NCBI RefSeq assembly: GCF_014127105.1
Contig: NZ_CP059902.1
Span: forward strand, 3,594,501 to 3,658,500
Length of the DNA stretch: 64,000 bases
From: Devosia sp. MC521
Lineage (GTDB): Bacteria; Pseudomonadota; Alphaproteobacteria; Rhizobiales; Devosiaceae
Direction of reading: 5' to 3'
Every line of letters starts with the position of its first letter. Within the stretch, counting starts at the first letter, position 1. Shown here one piece after another: positions 9,057 to 18,651 of the stretch. Position numbers and translations under genes: made by a program. The notes beneath the pieces were generated by a model. It did no database searches, was not told the origin of the DNA, and saw only the letters and a list, made by a program, of their open reading frames with translations.

Positions 9057-9536
9057 CTATCGATTACGTCGTGCTTGCCGCAAGGCGGCGCCAAAGGCTT
9101 TGGCAAAACTGCCCTTGTCATCCATCGATAGGAAGGCACCAAGCTCATGGATTTCGTCTTCATGCTTGAGCAGGATTTGGGTGGTCCGCTCAAAAGCATC
9201 GCGGTGCAGCACGAGACGGACAGTGTTGGGATCAAAGCGCTGCATGCGTTTGGGCTTGGCAAAACCCTGCTCAACAACTTCGAGCTGTTCGGGCCACAGC
9301 GTCACCGTTTGGGTTTGATGAGTTTTACGGCGCTGGCTCTGTCCGTAAACAATCAGACCCACTGCCGCGCAAGCGAATGCTAAAGCTCCGGTCAGGAGAT
9401 ATTCTGACGCGATCATCAAGACCGGCATCACTCCCAAAAAGGCCACCACCAGTGCCATCCAACCGCCGGTCAGTCGCATGGCGCGATCAGGGCGAAGTGT
9501 AGCAGCAAACAGGGGTTTGTTGGTCGTGACTTGCAT
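9057..9536 (-). CDS. DUF2244 family membrane protein
   Basis: A 159-residue protein starting at ATG 9536 (MQVTTNKPLFAATLRP). The N-terminus carries two hydrophobic helices (about residues 25-45 and 48-66). The rest is soluble, with a PH-like pattern (QTVTLWPEQLEVVEQG, then RLVLHRDAFERTTQILLKH). This matches DUF2244, an alphaproteobacterial integral membrane family of unknown function that often neighbours nth and other repair genes. It diverges from nth with only 48 bases between starts, so the two share a promoter region. Confidence 0.8.
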   Translation of the reverse strand: MQVTTNKPLFAATLRPDRAMRLTGGWMALVVAFLGVMPVLMIASEYLLTGALAFACAAVGLIVYGQSQRRKTHQTQTVTLWPEQLEVVEQGFAKPKRMQRFDPNTVRLVLHRDAFERTTQILLKHEDEIHELGAFLSMDDKGSFAKAFGAALRQARRNR

Positions 9537-9584
9537 GGTTATGCCTCTTACCGGAAATAGTGGCAGAGATTCGGAAGCGAGAGA

Positions 9585-10259
9585 ATGGCAGCAACACAAA
9601 AAGTGAAGAGGCTCACCCGGGCTCAAGCCGAAGCTGTATTTGATCGTTTCCACGAAATCGAGCCCGAACCCAAGGGTGAACTCGATTATGTGAACGCCTT
9701 CACTCTGCTGGTGGCCGTGGTTTTGTCCGCGCAGGCCACCGACGTCGGGGTCAACAAGGCGACGAAAAATCTCTTCAAGCTCGCACCCGACCCCGCATCC
9801 ATGGTGGCACTCGGCGTTGAGGGCATTGAGAACGAGATCAAGACCATCGGCCTCTACCGCAACAAGGCCAAGTTCACCTATGAGCTTTCCAAGCAGCTGA
9901 TCGACAAGCACGGCGGGGAAGTGCCAGATGTGCGCGAGGCGCTAGAGGCCCTGCCCGGCGTCGGTCGCAAGACGGCCAATGTCGTGCTCAATATTTTCTT
10001 CAAGCAGCCGACCATTGCCGTCGACACCCATCTCTTCCGCGTCGGCAATCGCACCGGCATGGCCTTGGGTAAGACCCCGCTTGAAGTGGAAATGGCGCTC
10101 ACCAAAATGGTGCCGGACCGCTATATGCTCCATGCCCATCATTGGTTGATCCTCCACGGTCGCTATATTTGCAAAGCGCGAAAGCCAGAATGCTGGCGCT
10201 GCCCGATACTGGAGTGGTGCAATTTCTCCCCCAAAACAGAGAACCCTGCCCGCAGCTAA
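9585..10259 (+). CDS. nth: Endonuclease III (DNA glycosylase/AP lyase)
   Basis: Base-excision repair enzyme for oxidised pyrimidines. The helix-hairpin-helix LPGVGRKTANVVL contains the catalytic Lys, and VDTHLFRVGNR the catalytic Asp. The C-terminal [4Fe-4S] loop C-X6-C-X2-C-X5-C is intact (CKARKPECWRCPILEWC). 224 residues, a usual length. Confidence 0.96.
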   Translation: MAATQKVKRLTRAQAEAVFDRFHEIEPEPKGELDYVNAFTLLVAVVLSAQATDVGVNKATKNLFKLAPDPASMVALGVEGIENEIKTIGLYRNKAKFTYELSKQLIDKHGGEVPDVREALEALPGVGRKTANVVLNIFFKQPTIAVDTHLFRVGNRTGMALGKTPLEVEMALTKMVPDRYMLHAHHWLILHGRYICKARKPECWRCPILEWCNFSPKTENPARS

Positions 10260-10306
10260 TCGCACCTTTGTTGACACTGCCAACATCGCCGCGCGATATG
10301 TGGTTC

Positions 10307-10867
10307 ATGTCAACATTTCATCTGAGCTCTTATCATCACGGCAATCTTCGCAGCGTCATGCTGGAGGTTGCCATGGGCATTTTGGAACGCGATGGCGAGC
10401 AAGGCGTCGGCCTGCGCGATCTAGCGCGATTGGTTGGCGTCTCCCCAGCAGCCCCATATCGGCATTTTGATAGCCGCAACTCGCTGCTCGAAGCTCTGGC
10501 CATCACGGGCTTTCATCGCTTCTCAGCGCGCATGGCAAAGGTTGCCGAAGAGCATCCCGATAATCCGCTGTCGGCCATGGGCAAAACCTATGTGCTGTTT
10601 GCGCTCGAAAACGCCAATCTCTTCCGTCTCATGTTCTCGCCACAGCTGACCAAGATTGCGCGGCCAGGATTGAAAATGGCGTCAGACACGGCTTTCGATA
10701 GTCTGCGACAGGTTATCGGTGGCGACGATGAATTTGACCGTGTGAAAGCCCTGTCTGCTTGGGCCAAAGTTCATGGTCTGGCTATGCTCTTGCTTGATGG
10801 TCAGGTGAAGGTCGAAACACCTGAAGAAACCAAGGCGCTCATCGCCGATGTTTTGGCCAGCCTTTAG
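10307..10867 (+). CDS. TetR-family transcriptional regulator
   Basis: A 186-residue repressor-type protein. N-terminal helix-turn-helix: LRDLARLVGVSPAAPYRHF followed by DSRNSLLEAL. The leader SSYHHGNLRSVMLEVAM is typical of the TetR subgroup with the WHG-type C-terminal domain. I chose ATG 10307; ATG 10298 would add three residues. Its ligand and targets are not apparent. It follows nth by 47 bases and could regulate itself; TTGACA (10271-10276) lies upstream of the start but no good -10 follows at standard spacing. Confidence 0.85.
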   Translation: MSTFHLSSYHHGNLRSVMLEVAMGILERDGEQGVGLRDLARLVGVSPAAPYRHFDSRNSLLEALAITGFHRFSARMAKVAEEHPDNPLSAMGKTYVLFALENANLFRLMFSPQLTKIARPGLKMASDTAFDSLRQVIGGDDEFDRVKALSAWAKVHGLAMLLLDGQVKVETPEETKALIADVLASL

Positions 10868-10963
10868 GCCAAGCTGGCCAGCTGCGACATGCTGACGGCA
10901 TTGCCCGCACCGGACGCTTAGCATAAGACTTTTTCGGTTTTCCTATCACCTCGGACCTTTTCA

Positions 10964-11968
10964 ATGACGCAGACCCGCTTTGACGTGCTGACTATTGGCA
11001 ATGCAATCGTCGACATCATCACGCCAATCGAGCCCGGCTTCATTGAACGCGAGGGCATGACCGAAGGCATTATGCACCTCATCGATGGGGATCGCGCCGA
11101 ATATCTCTACGGCAAAATGCCTGCCAGCCGTCAACAGAGCTCCGGTGGTTCGGCGGGCAATACGGCGGCTGGCGTCGCCTCGCTCGGCGGGCGCGCTGCC
11201 TTTGTCGGCAAGGTGGCCGATGACGGTCTTGGGGATGTGTTTGACACCGATATGCGCGCGCAGGGCGTGCATTATTCGACGACCCGCCTCATTAACGGTG
11301 CGCGCACCGCCCGCTGCATGATCTTCGTCTCCGAAGATGGCGAGCGCACCATGAATACTTACCTCGGTGCCTGCCATGAGCTGACCGAGCGCGATATTCT
11401 GGAAGATGAAATCGGCGGTTCGGCCGTCACCTATATGGAAGGCTTTTTGTGGGATCCGGTGGAAGCCAAGAAGGCTTTCGTCCGCGCCGCCCACTATGCC
11501 CATAAGCATGAACGCGCTTCCGCATTCACCCTTTCCGATCCGTTCTGCGTTGATCGCTTCCGCGCTGAGTTCCTCGACCTCATTCGCTCAAAAACTATCG
11601 ACTATGTCTTTGCCAATGTGAATGAATTGAAGTCTCTCTATGAGACCGATGACCTTGGTGCTGCGGTTCGCCAGATCGCTCAGGACGCCGAAGTTGCGGC
11701 CATCACCATGGGCGCCGAAGGCGCGATGGCGATCTGCAATGGCGAAGTGATTTCGGTTCCGGCCTTCCCGGTCGACAAGGTGATGGATGCGACCGGCGCT
11801 GGCGATCTATTCGCCTCAGGCTTCCTGCTTGGCCTCGCGCGTGGCCAGAACCACGAAATGGCCCTCAAGGCTGGTTGCCTCGCTGCGTCCGAGGTGATCT
11901 CCCACATTGGCGCTCGCCCGCAGCAAAGCCTTGCCGATCTGGCTAAATCCCACGGCCTCGCAGTTTAA
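10964..11968 (+). CDS. PfkB-family carbohydrate/nucleoside kinase (probable adenosine kinase)
   Basis: A 334-residue ribokinase-fold enzyme. Signature 1 is GGSAGNTAAGVASLGGRAAF near residue 62. Signature 2, DATGAGDLFASGFLLGLARG near 275, holds the catalytic Asp of GAGD. The N-terminus FDVLTIGNAIVDIITP and the overall length match the group annotated as adenosine kinase in rhizobia; the substrate cannot be fixed from sequence alone. The stop overlaps the convergent hydroxypyruvate-isomerase-like gene by 4 bases. Confidence 0.88.
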   Translation: MTQTRFDVLTIGNAIVDIITPIEPGFIEREGMTEGIMHLIDGDRAEYLYGKMPASRQQSSGGSAGNTAAGVASLGGRAAFVGKVADDGLGDVFDTDMRAQGVHYSTTRLINGARTARCMIFVSEDGERTMNTYLGACHELTERDILEDEIGGSAVTYMEGFLWDPVEAKKAFVRAAHYAHKHERASAFTLSDPFCVDRFRAEFLDLIRSKTIDYVFANVNELKSLYETDDLGAAVRQIAQDAEVAAITMGAEGAMAICNGEVISVPAFPVDKVMDATGAGDLFASGFLLGLARGQNHEMALKAGCLAASEVISHIGARPQQSLADLAKSHGLAV

Positions 11969-12732
11969 AGCGAAAGGCTTTGGCGCATTTGTGCCAGAGC
12001 CGCATCCGTTGATCCGGTGGGGCGGAATTCGAGCCCCACAAATCCATCATAGCCTTCACCATGTAGCCACTCGAGCTTACGCTTGAGATCGAGCTCACCC
12101 CTCCCCGGCTGATTGCGGCCGGGGTGATCGGCGATATGAAGATGGGCGATGGTGTCGATATTGCCCGCCATAATTGCCTCTGGGTCCTCCCCCATGACCA
12201 TCGAGTGGTAGAGGTCATAGGTAAGCCCAATCTCCGCCCGGTTCACATCGCGAATGATATCAAGGGCTTCGCGCGTGTCGGTGAGGAAATAGCCTGGGTG
12301 ATCAATGAGATCGTTGAGCGGCTCCAGCGCCAAACGTACGCCTGAGCCTTTTAGGACATCTGCCGATTTTTCCATGGCCAGCGCTAGCGCGTCGCGTTGG
12401 GCATTGCGATCCATGCTTTCGAGCAAGGGGCCGGATTGGCAAATGAGTATCTTGGTGCCGAGATCGAGTGCCACGTCACGGCTCTTTTCGAGCCCGGCTA
12501 GAAAGCGATCGTGGTCAGCGGATGTTGTGAGCTTGGCAAAGGGCTCGGCAACAATCCCGGCCAAGGCGACCCCGGTTTCTGCCAGTACGTCTTTGATCTG
12601 GCTGAGGTCTTTGTTGGACCACAGCCAGAATTCCACGGCGTCAAAGCCAGCGGCTTTTGCCAGTCTGATCCGATCTGCCACCTCCCCGGTTTCGGGGACG
12701 AAGAGCATTTCGACACAGGCTGAGAGTTTCAT
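11965..12732 (-). CDS. Hydroxypyruvate isomerase-like TIM-barrel protein
   Basis: A 255-residue xylose-isomerase-like TIM barrel. Metal-binding and catalytic acid residues appear in LALEPLND (Glu), LTYDLYHSMVMGED (Asp, His), HLHIADHPGRNQPG (His) and FVGLEFRPTG (Glu). This pattern is that of the Hyi/OtnI group (hydroxypyruvate or 2-oxo-tetronate isomerase). It lies 4 bases after pyrF on the same strand, as the last gene of a four-gene operon, with no obvious metabolic link to pyrimidine synthesis. Confidence 0.85.
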   Translation of the reverse strand: MKLSACVEMLFVPETGEVADRIRLAKAAGFDAVEFWLWSNKDLSQIKDVLAETGVALAGIVAEPFAKLTTSADHDRFLAGLEKSRDVALDLGTKILICQSGPLLESMDRNAQRDALALAMEKSADVLKGSGVRLALEPLNDLIDHPGYFLTDTREALDIIRDVNRAEIGLTYDLYHSMVMGEDPEAIMAGNIDTIAHLHIADHPGRNQPGRGELDLKRKLEWLHGEGYDGFVGLEFRPTGSTDAALAQMRQSLSL

Positions 12733-12736
12733 GATG

Positions 12737-13438
12737 TTAGGCCAAGCTGATGCGAGGGCCGTTCATTTCTGCAAGAATTGCCTTGGCAGCTGCGGCCGGA
12801 TCGGCAGCTTCTATGATTGGACGCGCGACGACAAGATGGGTCGCACCAGCATCGAGTGCTGCGCCCGGGGTCATGGCACGCTTCTGGTCGCCCAGAGGGG
12901 CACCGGATGGGCGAATGCCTGGCGTTACGATGGCCATTTTGGGGCCCAGGATGGGGCGTACCATGGCCGCTTCCTGCGCCGAGGCCACGATGCCACCAAT
13001 GCCAGCAGCCCTTGCCTGTTCAGCACGCTGCGCGACTAGACCGACGGCGTCACGTTCATAACCGGCTTCGCGCAGATCAACATCGTCCATTGAGGTCAAG
13101 ACGGTCACGCCGAGCACGCAGAGGGTCGAGCCTGCTGCAGCCTTAGCGGCCGAGCGCATGGTTTTGGGATAGGCATGGACGGTCAGCATTGCTGCGCCGG
13201 TTTCCGCAATCGCGGCCACGCCCTTTTCGATGGTGTTGTCGATGTCGAGGAGCTTGAGGTCAAAGAAGACCTTCTTGCCGGCAGCGATCAGCTCCTTGCC
13301 GAGCGCAAAACCATCGGCGCCATAAAAGCACTGATAGCCAATCTTGTAGTACTCAACGCTATCGCCGAGGAGCGAAACGATCTCTTCAGCGCGTGCACGC
13401 GTCGGGACGTCAAGACCCACGATGAGATGGCCAGCCAT
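12737..13438 (-). CDS. pyrF: Orotidine 5'-phosphate decarboxylase
   Basis: Final step of UMP synthesis. The catalytic K-x-D charge network is in [18 protein letters not shown] near residue 60. The distal phosphate-binding block [10 protein letters not shown] and the closing HLVVARPI are present. 233 residues is normal. Co-oriented and closely spaced with the histidine phosphatase upstream (64 bp) and the TIM-barrel isomerase downstream (4 bp). Confidence 0.96.
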   Translation of the reverse strand: MAGHLIVGLDVPTRARAEEIVSLLGDSVEYYKIGYQCFYGADGFALGKELIAAGKKVFFDLKLLDIDNTIEKGVAAIAETGAAMLTVHAYPKTMRSAAKAAAGSTLCVLGVTVLTSMDDVDLREAGYERDAVGLVAQRAEQARAAGIGGIVASAQEAAMVRPILGPKMAIVTPGIRPSGAPLGDQKRAMTPGAALDAGATHLVVARPIIEAADPAAAAKAILAEMNGPRISLA

Positions 13439-13502
13439 TATAAAACTCCGCGATGTCTAGTGTTGGTGCTGTATGGACCAAATTGGTTTTGCCGACAAGG
13501 CG

Positions 13503-14111
13503 TCACTCCATCCAGGACGCGGGTAGGCTTTCCATAGCCATCCAATCGGATTCAAGCGTCTCGGCGTGCGGATCAAAAATGAAGCAATTGCCGCCACCGG
13601 CGACGCCCAGATGCTGCTGATCTTGGCTGCGAGAAATCGGGAGCCCGCCAAGGTGGCATTTGAGCAGCGTTCCAACGCCACCATGGCCGCAAAAGATCAG
13701 GGAGCGATCGGGTTCGGCAAAGGCAATGGCGGTCCGGATGGCCGCAACAATCCGCGCTTGCGCATCGACCGCCCTCTCCCACCCGGCAACACTTTGATCT
13801 GGCTGTGCGAAGAATTGGTTGGCGTGCTCATCAAAGTGTGGTCCGGCCAGAAACCCCGTGGCGGAGCGATCATTCTCATCCATGCTGGAATGGGAAATGA
13901 TCTCCGCACCCAAGGGCGCACCAATGATGTGAGCCAACTCAATGGCTTTGCGTTCCGCGCTCGAAAATATCTGTACCGAGCTCGGCAGCAGATTGCGTTG
14001 CGCAAAGTGTTGCGCGCGGTCCCGACCGACAGATGAAAGCCCCCATTGGGGGACCGCAACATCTGGATCGATCTCTACCTGCGGGTGGGTGATGTAAAGG
14101 GCGCGAATGAT
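13503..14111 (-). CDS. Histidine phosphatase (phosphoglycerate-mutase fold) with no usual start codon
   Basis: The frame from about 14111 encodes an RALYITHPQVEIDPDVAVPQ beginning, then WGLSSVGRDRAQHF. The His of THPQV fits the phospho-His of a variant histidine-phosphatase subgroup with THP instead of RHG. The distal FCGHGGVGTLLKCHL holds the second His. The homologous reading therefore starts at the very end of the upstream FMN-reductase gene, but no ATG, GTG or TTG exists in this frame before TTG 13937, which lies past the first catalytic His. The expected start position reads ATC (14109-14111) in GGCTAATCATT, one base from a TAATG stop-start overlap. Either a rare ATC/ATT start is used, or the start was lost by point mutation or base-call error. 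Phosphatase function inferred from fold. Confidence 0.7.
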   Translation of the reverse strand: MIRALYITHPQVEIDPDVAVPQWGLSSVGRDRAQHFAQRNLLPSSVQIFSSAERKAIELAHIIGAPLGAEIISHSSMDENDRSATGFLAGPHFDEHANQFFAQPDQSVAGWERAVDAQARIVAAIRTAIAFAEPDRSLIFCGHGGVGTLLKCHLGGLPISRSQDQQHLGVAGGGNCFIFDPHAETLESDWMAMESLPASWME

Positions 14112-14656
14112 TAGCCTCGGTTGAAGTGGGTCATCTCGATGACGATGGTATCGATCTTTTTGATCACGCCAGCTTCTGTGAGATTGCCCGCCTCGTCAAA
14201 CGCTTGGCTGGCCGGACCAATGCCCAAAAGTGTTGGCACGACCAAAGCGCCGACCTTGGTCAATGACTCTCGGAGGTGGCTGAGGCTCCACAGCGTTCCA
14301 TATTTGCCCGAGCTGACGCCGCCGATGCCGAAAGTCGCGTGACGGAAGGGGCTTGGACTTTGGCGCGAGAGCCAGGCCAGCGTGTTGACCAAAAGCGGGG
14401 TGTGCGAGCCGTTATATTCTGGGCTAGCGATGAAAATAATGTCGGCCTCGCGCCAAAGCTGGGCGAGTTTAACCGCTGCCTCCGGAACATTGTCCGGCTC
14501 TAAGTCTTCATTAAAAATCGGCATTGGGAAGTCGCCGAGATTGAGTGCATTGACCTCCACCCCTGCTTGGCTCAGCTTATCGCTGACGATGTGCTGCAGT
14601 TTTTGGTTATGCGAACCGGCGCGAATAGAGCCGGAAAGAGTGAGTGCTGTCTTCAT
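14111..14656 (-). CDS. NADPH-dependent FMN reductase family flavoprotein
   Basis: A 181-residue flavodoxin-like protein. The FMN phosphate loop is GSIRAGSHNQKL at residues 9-20, and the second signature SPEYNGSHTPLLVNTLAWLS is near residue 80. This is the NADPH-dependent FMN reductase / azoreductase-like family (quinone, chromate or FMN reduction). It is the first gene of the minus operon and its stop overlaps the place where the next gene should start. Confidence 0.88.
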   Translation of the reverse strand: MKTALTLSGSIRAGSHNQKLQHIVSDKLSQAGVEVNALNLGDFPMPIFNEDLEPDNVPEAAVKLAQLWREADIIFIASPEYNGSHTPLLVNTLAWLSRQSPSPFRHATFGIGGVSSGKYGTLWSLSHLRESLTKVGALVVPTLLGIGPASQAFDEAGNLTEAGVIKKIDTIVIEMTHFNRG

Positions 14657-14739
14657 TGTGAATTCCTAAAACCTCTATCGAGACGTTTGGGCAGCTCGGA
14701 TGTTCCATCGCTCGAAGAGAAAAATGCGAGGAAGCCGTT

Positions 14740-15147
14740 ATGCCTGAAATGATCTTCATCAATGTGCCGGTGCGCGACCTACCAGCCGCTATGGCTTATT
14801 ATCGTGCTCTGGGGTTTGCACATAATCCGCAATTCACCGATGAGACTGCGGCCTGTGTGGTGATCAGCGAGACGATTTTTGTCATGCTGCTGACCCATGA
14901 CAAGTTCCGCTTCTTCTCCCCCAATCCCATCTCGGACACGAAATCCTCGACCTCCGCTCTTTATGCATTGTCGCGCGAAAGCCGCGCCGATGTCGATAAA
15001 ATCGCTGAGGCAGGGCTAGCCGCTGGCGGCCGCGAATATCGCGACATCCAGGATCTCGGGTTTATGTATTCTCGCGCGATTGCAGATCTCGATGGGCATG
15101 TCTGGGAATATATGTACATGGATATGAGCCAGATGGGACAAGGCTAA
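14740..15147 (+). CDS. VOC-fold glyoxalase-like protein
   Basis: A 135-residue vicinal-oxygen-chelate protein of the PhnB/extradiol-like type. N-terminal INVPVRDLPAAMAYYRALGF is a standard VOC first motif and the C-terminal DLDGHVWEYMYMDMSQM is the metal-proximal end. Substrate unknown. It is a single gene divergent from the FMN reductase, with a bidirectional terminator after it. Confidence 0.8.
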   Translation: MPEMIFINVPVRDLPAAMAYYRALGFAHNPQFTDETAACVVISETIFVMLLTHDKFRFFSPNPISDTKSSTSALYALSRESRADVDKIAEAGLAAGGREYRDIQDLGFMYSRAIADLDGHVWEYMYMDMSQMGQG

Positions 15148-15169
15148 GAGCTCTGCTCGATCGACACAA

Positions 15170-15200
15170 AAAAGGCGACCCGTGGGCCGCCTTTCGTTTT
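15170..15200. terminator. Bidirectional terminator between the VOC gene and dnaJ
   Basis: AAAGGCG-ACCC-GT-GGGC-CGCCTTT (15171-15194), with an A-run on the left (15168-15173) and CGTTTT on the right. It can end both the plus-strand VOC gene and minus-strand dnaJ. Confidence 0.8.
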
Positions 15201-15206
15201 AGACGC

Positions 15207-16337
15207 TTAAGCGTCGAACATTTTCTTGAGCTTGTCGAAGAAGCCACCCGAGGTTGGGCTGGTGTCGCTGGTTTCGAGCTTGGCAAATTCTTCCAAGAGC
15301 TCGCGCTGGCGCTTGGACAGGTTCTGCGGCGTCTCAATGTCGAGCTGCACGTAGAGATCACCAACATCCTTGCTGCGCAGAACCGGCATGCCCTTGCCCT
15401 TAAGGCGAACCCGCTGGCCCGGCTGCGTGCCTGTGGGCACCTTTACCTTGGCGCGGCTATTATCGAGGGTCGGCACTTCGAACTCGCCGCCCAGCGCTGC
15501 TGTGGTCATTGAGATCGGGATACGGGCGTAAAGATCGGCACCATCGCGCTGGAACAGATCATGCGGACGGGTGGAGACGAAGATATAGAGGTCGCCCGGA
15601 GGACCACCGCGGACCCCAGCTTCACCTTCATTGGCGAGGCGAATGCGAGTGCCGTCCTCAATACCCTTTGGAATATCGACCGAAAGCTTGCGGCTCTGCT
15701 GGCGACGGCCCTGACCACCGCAATCGGTGCACGGCTGGTCCATCATCTCGCCACGGCCGCTACACACTGGGCAGGTGCGTTCGATGGTGAAAAAGCCCTG
15801 CGCCGCACGTACCTTGCCATGGCCATTACACTGGCGGCAGGTGTGGGTGCCGGTGCCAGGCTTAGCGCCCGAACCATCGCAGGTGTCGCAGCCAGCAAGC
15901 GTTGGCACGTCGATTTCAACCGTGCGACCCTCAAAGCTTTCTTCAAGCGAGATCTCGAGATTGTAGCGCAGATCCGAGCCGCGTGTTTTGGCCGAACCGC
16001 CGCCACCGCGACGACCGCCGCCCATGAAGTCACCGAAGATGTCTTCAAAAATATCGGACATGGAGGAGTTGAACTCCGGACCAAATCCGCCACCGCCACG
16101 GCCACCGCCGTTTTCAAACGCGGCATGACCAAAACGGTCATAGGCCGAACGCTTCTGCGGGTCCTTTAGCGTGTCATAGGCTTCGTTGATTTCTTTGAAC
16201 TTGGCTTCAGCCTCTGCGTTGCCCGGATTGCGGTCCGGGTGGAATTGCATGGCGAGCTTGCGATAAGCGCTCTTGAGGGCGGCATCATCGGCACCCTTTT
16301 GTGCGCCGAGCACCTCGTAGAAGTCGCGTTTGGCCAA
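15207..16337 (-). CDS. dnaJ: Chaperone DnaJ (Hsp40)
   Basis: Co-chaperone that stimulates DnaK ATPase. The J domain occupies residues 1-70 with the HPD motif ([11 protein letters not shown]). A Gly/Phe-rich linker follows at about 75-115. Four zinc-binding CxxCxGxG repeats run from about 145 to 210 ([32 protein letters not shown]), then the C-terminal substrate-binding domains. 376 residues, full length. It is downstream of dnaK on the same strand but 347 bases away, behind a dnaK terminator, with its own RpoH-like promoter. Confidence 0.97.
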   Translation of the reverse strand: MAKRDFYEVLGAQKGADDAALKSAYRKLAMQFHPDRNPGNAEAEAKFKEINEAYDTLKDPQKRSAYDRFGHAAFENGGGRGGGGFGPEFNSSMSDIFEDIFGDFMGGGRRGGGGSAKTRGSDLRYNLEISLEESFEGRTVEIDVPTLAGCDTCDGSGAKPGTGTHTCRQCNGHGKVRAAQGFFTIERTCPVCSGRGEMMDQPCTDCGGQGRRQQSRKLSVDIPKGIEDGTRIRLANEGEAGVRGGPPGDLYIFVSTRPHDLFQRDGADLYARIPISMTTAALGGEFEVPTLDNSRAKVKVPTGTQPGQRVRLKGKGMPVLRSKDVGDLYVQLDIETPQNLSKRQRELLEEFAKLETSDTSPTSGGFFDKLKKMFDA

Positions 16338-16426
16338 GGTAGTCTATCTCCTGGATCGCGCCGGTCATGGTCGTCGCGCTGGACTTGAAACTGAAACAGC
16401 CGGTGTCATCCCGGCGAGTACTGCCG

Positions 16427-16455
16427 ATATGGGCAGTTGTATGCGTCTTAGCAAG
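16427..16455 (-). promoter_or_regulatory. Candidate RpoH (sigma-32) promoter of dnaJ
   Basis: Read on the minus strand: CTTG (16455-16452), 18 bases, CCCATAT (16433-16427). This fits the alphaproteobacterial heat-shock consensus (CTTG-N17/18-CYTATNT type) and has the same element spacing as the dnaK promoter in this window. It would give a leader of about 80 bases before the dnaJ ATG at 16337. Confidence 0.6.
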
Positions 16456-16505
16456 GGGTAAGGCTGCGATCAACCGGCGCAGGCTTTTGTCTTTTTGTCC
16501 AAAAC

Positions 16506-16521
16506 GGATTCACGTGAAACT
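16506..16521 (+). promoter_or_regulatory. parS-like ParB site between dnaJ and dnaK
   Basis: GGATTCACGTGAAACT, 13 of 16 matches to universal parS, identical over 16 bases to the site at 21673-21688. It is not inside a promoter or terminator seen here. Confidence 0.75.
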
Positions 16522-16625
16522 ATAGCGATGGCCTGTGCGAGCACCCGTCGCCCAAAATGGCTTGGGATCTGCGGTAGGCAGGTCCTGAAGCCGAGCGCGC
16601 TGATGTGGGCAGCGGGCCAAAACCC

Positions 16626-16663
16626 CAAAACAAAAAAGGCCCGGTGTTGCCACCGAGCCTTCA
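16626..16663 (-). terminator. Intrinsic terminator of dnaK
   Basis: On the minus strand: AAGGCTCGGTG, a short loop, then CACCGGGCCTT, followed by TTTTTTG TTTT (the plus-strand A-run at 16627-16637). It lies 21 bases after the dnaK stop. Confidence 0.8.
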
Positions 16664-16684
16664 AAAACGCCGTCGAAGTTATTC

Positions 16685-18592
16685 TTACTTCTTGGTGTCG
16701 CTGTCGTTTACTTCTTCGAAGTCGGCATCGAGGATGTCGTCATCGTTGTCGTCAGCAGTACCAGCGGCCTTGGCTTCAGCTTCAGCCTGCGAAGCCTTGT
16801 ACATGGCTTCGCCCAGCTTCATGGATGCTTCTGCCAGAGCATTGGTCTTTTCCTTGATCAGTTCTGCGTCGTCGCCGTCGATGACAGCGCGCAGATCGGT
16901 GATCGCGGTTTCGATCGCGGTCTTGTCAGCAGCAGGAACCTTGTCGCCGTAGTCCTTGAGGGACTTTTCGGTCGAGTGGATGAGCGATTCACCCTGGTTC
17001 TTGGCTTCAACCGATTCGCGCTTGCGCTTGTCGGCTTCGGCATTGGCTTCTGCGTCCTTGACCATCTGCTCGATGTCAGCGTCCGAAAGACCACCCGATG
17101 CCTGAATACGGATCTGGTGTTCCTTGCCAGTGCCCTTGTCCTTAGCGGACACGTTCACAATGCCGTTGGCGTCGATGTCGAAGGTCACTTCGATCTGCGG
17201 AACGCCACGCGGTGCTGGTGGGATACCGGCGAGGTCAAAGTTGCCCAAGAGCTTGTTGTCTGCAGCCATTTCGCGTTCACCCTGGAACACGCGGATGGTC
17301 ACAGCCGACTGATTGTCTTCGGCGGTCGAGAAGGTCTGGCTCTTCTTGGTCGGGATGGTGGTGTTACGGTCGATAAGACGGGTAAACACGCCACCCAGAG
17401 TTTCAATGCCGAGCGAGAGCGGGGTCACGTCGAGCAGCAGAACGTCCTTAACGTCGCCCTGCAGAACGCCGCCCTGAATTGCTGCGCCAAGGGCAACAAC
17501 TTCGTCAGGGTTTACGCCCTTGTGTGGTTCCTTGCCGAACAGCTGCTTTACAGCTTCCTGGACCTTAGGCATGCGGCTCATACCGCCAACGAGAACGACT
17601 TCGTCGATCTGCGAAGCGGTCAGACCCGCGTCCTTCATCGCCTTCTTGCATGGCTCGATGGTGCGCAGGATGAGGTCTTCAACCAGCGTTTCGAGCTTGG
17701 AGCGCGAGAGCTTGAGGGTCAGGTGCTTTGGACCGGAAGCGTCTGCAGTGATGAACGGCAGGTTGATTTCGGTCTGAGTGGCGCTCGAAAGTTCGATCTT
17801 TGCCTTTTCAGCAGCTTCCTTTAGGCGCTGCAGAGCAAGCTTGTCGGAACGCAGATCGATCCCCTGTTCCTTCTTGAACTCGTCAGCGAGGTAGTCGACC
17901 AGACGCATGTCAAAGTCTTCACCGCCGAGGAAGGTGTCGCCATTGGTCGACTTCACTTCGAAGACGCCATCGCCGATTTCGAGGATCGACACGTCGAAGG
18001 TACCGCCGCCAAGGTCATAGACCGCGATGGTGCCGGAATTCTTCTTGTCGAGGCCGTATGCAAGCGCAGCTGCAGTCGGCTCGTTGATGATGCGCAGAAC
18101 TTCAAGGCCGGCAATCTTGCCTGCGTCCTTGGTGGCCTGGCGCTGGCTGTCGTTGAAGTAAGCCGGAACGGTGATGACTGCCTGAGTGACGGTCTCGCCG
18201 AGGTAAGCCTCAGCGGTTTCCTTCATCTTCTGCAGGATCATGGCCGAAACCTGGCTTGGGGAGTACTGCTCACCCGAAGCTTCAACCCATGCGTCGCCAT
18301 TGCTTGCGCGTGCGATCTTGAACGGAACCAGACCCTTGTCCTTTTCGACCATCTTGTCGTCGAAACGACGGCCGATCAGGCGCTTTACAGCGAACAGGGT
18401 GTTTTCTGGGTTGGTAACGGCCTGGCGCTTAGCCGGCTGACCGACCAGACGTTCGCCGTCCTTGGAAAACGCAACCATAGATGGCGTGGTGCGTGCGCCT
18501 TCTGCGTTCTCGATAACCTTCGGGTTGCTGCCGTCCATGACGGCGACGCAGCTGTTGGTCGTACCGAGGTCGATGCCGATAACTTTAGCCAT
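16685..18592 (-). CDS. dnaK: Chaperone DnaK (Hsp70)
   Basis: ATP-dependent folding chaperone. The nucleotide-binding domain starts with [17 protein letters not shown] and contains [16 protein letters not shown] and [19 protein letters not shown]. The substrate-binding domain follows from about residue 390, and the helical lid ends in the acidic tail [11 protein letters not shown]. 635 residues, full length. An RpoH-type promoter and a roughly 120-base leader with two GC-rich hairpins lie upstream. It is separated from dnaJ by a terminator. Confidence 0.98.
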   Translation of the reverse strand: MAKVIGIDLGTTNSCVAVMDGSNPKVIENAEGARTTPSMVAFSKDGERLVGQPAKRQAVTNPENTLFAVKRLIGRRFDDKMVEKDKGLVPFKIARASNGDAWVEASGEQYSPSQVSAMILQKMKETAEAYLGETVTQAVITVPAYFNDSQRQATKDAGKIAGLEVLRIINEPTAAALAYGLDKKNSGTIAVYDLGGGTFDVSILEIGDGVFEVKSTNGDTFLGGEDFDMRLVDYLADEFKKEQGIDLRSDKLALQRLKEAAEKAKIELSSATQTEINLPFITADASGPKHLTLKLSRSKLETLVEDLILRTIEPCKKAMKDAGLTASQIDEVVLVGGMSRMPKVQEAVKQLFGKEPHKGVNPDEVVALGAAIQGGVLQGDVKDVLLLDVTPLSLGIETLGGVFTRLIDRNTTIPTKKSQTFSTAEDNQSAVTIRVFQGEREMAADNKLLGNFDLAGIPPAPRGVPQIEVTFDIDANGIVNVSAKDKGTGKEHQIRIQASGGLSDADIEQMVKDAEANAEADKRKRESVEAKNQGESLIHSTEKSLKDYGDKVPAADKTAIETAITDLRAVIDGDDAELIKEKTNALAEASMKLGEAMYKASQAEAEAKAAGTADDNDDDILDADFEEVNDSDTKK

Positions 18593-18651
18593 TCTCTAGC
18601 CTCTCTTTCAGCGAACCCGCCGTGAAGTCCTTTGCAACGAAAGCAACTTCT

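Larger units (their letters stand above)
16338..16684. other. dnaK-dnaJ intergenic region
   Basis: 347 bases without a gene. It contains, from right to left on the minus strand, the dnaK terminator (16626-16663), a parS-like site (16506-16521) and a heat-shock-type promoter for dnaJ (16427-16455). The open frame seen here on the plus strand has no protein-like features. No tRNA or small-RNA fold was recognised. Confidence 0.7.

Noticed and set aside
16495-16857. Open frame across the dnaJ-dnaK gap on the plus strand
   Set aside because: It runs antisense into dnaK, has no domain-like content, and covers a terminator and a parS-like site.
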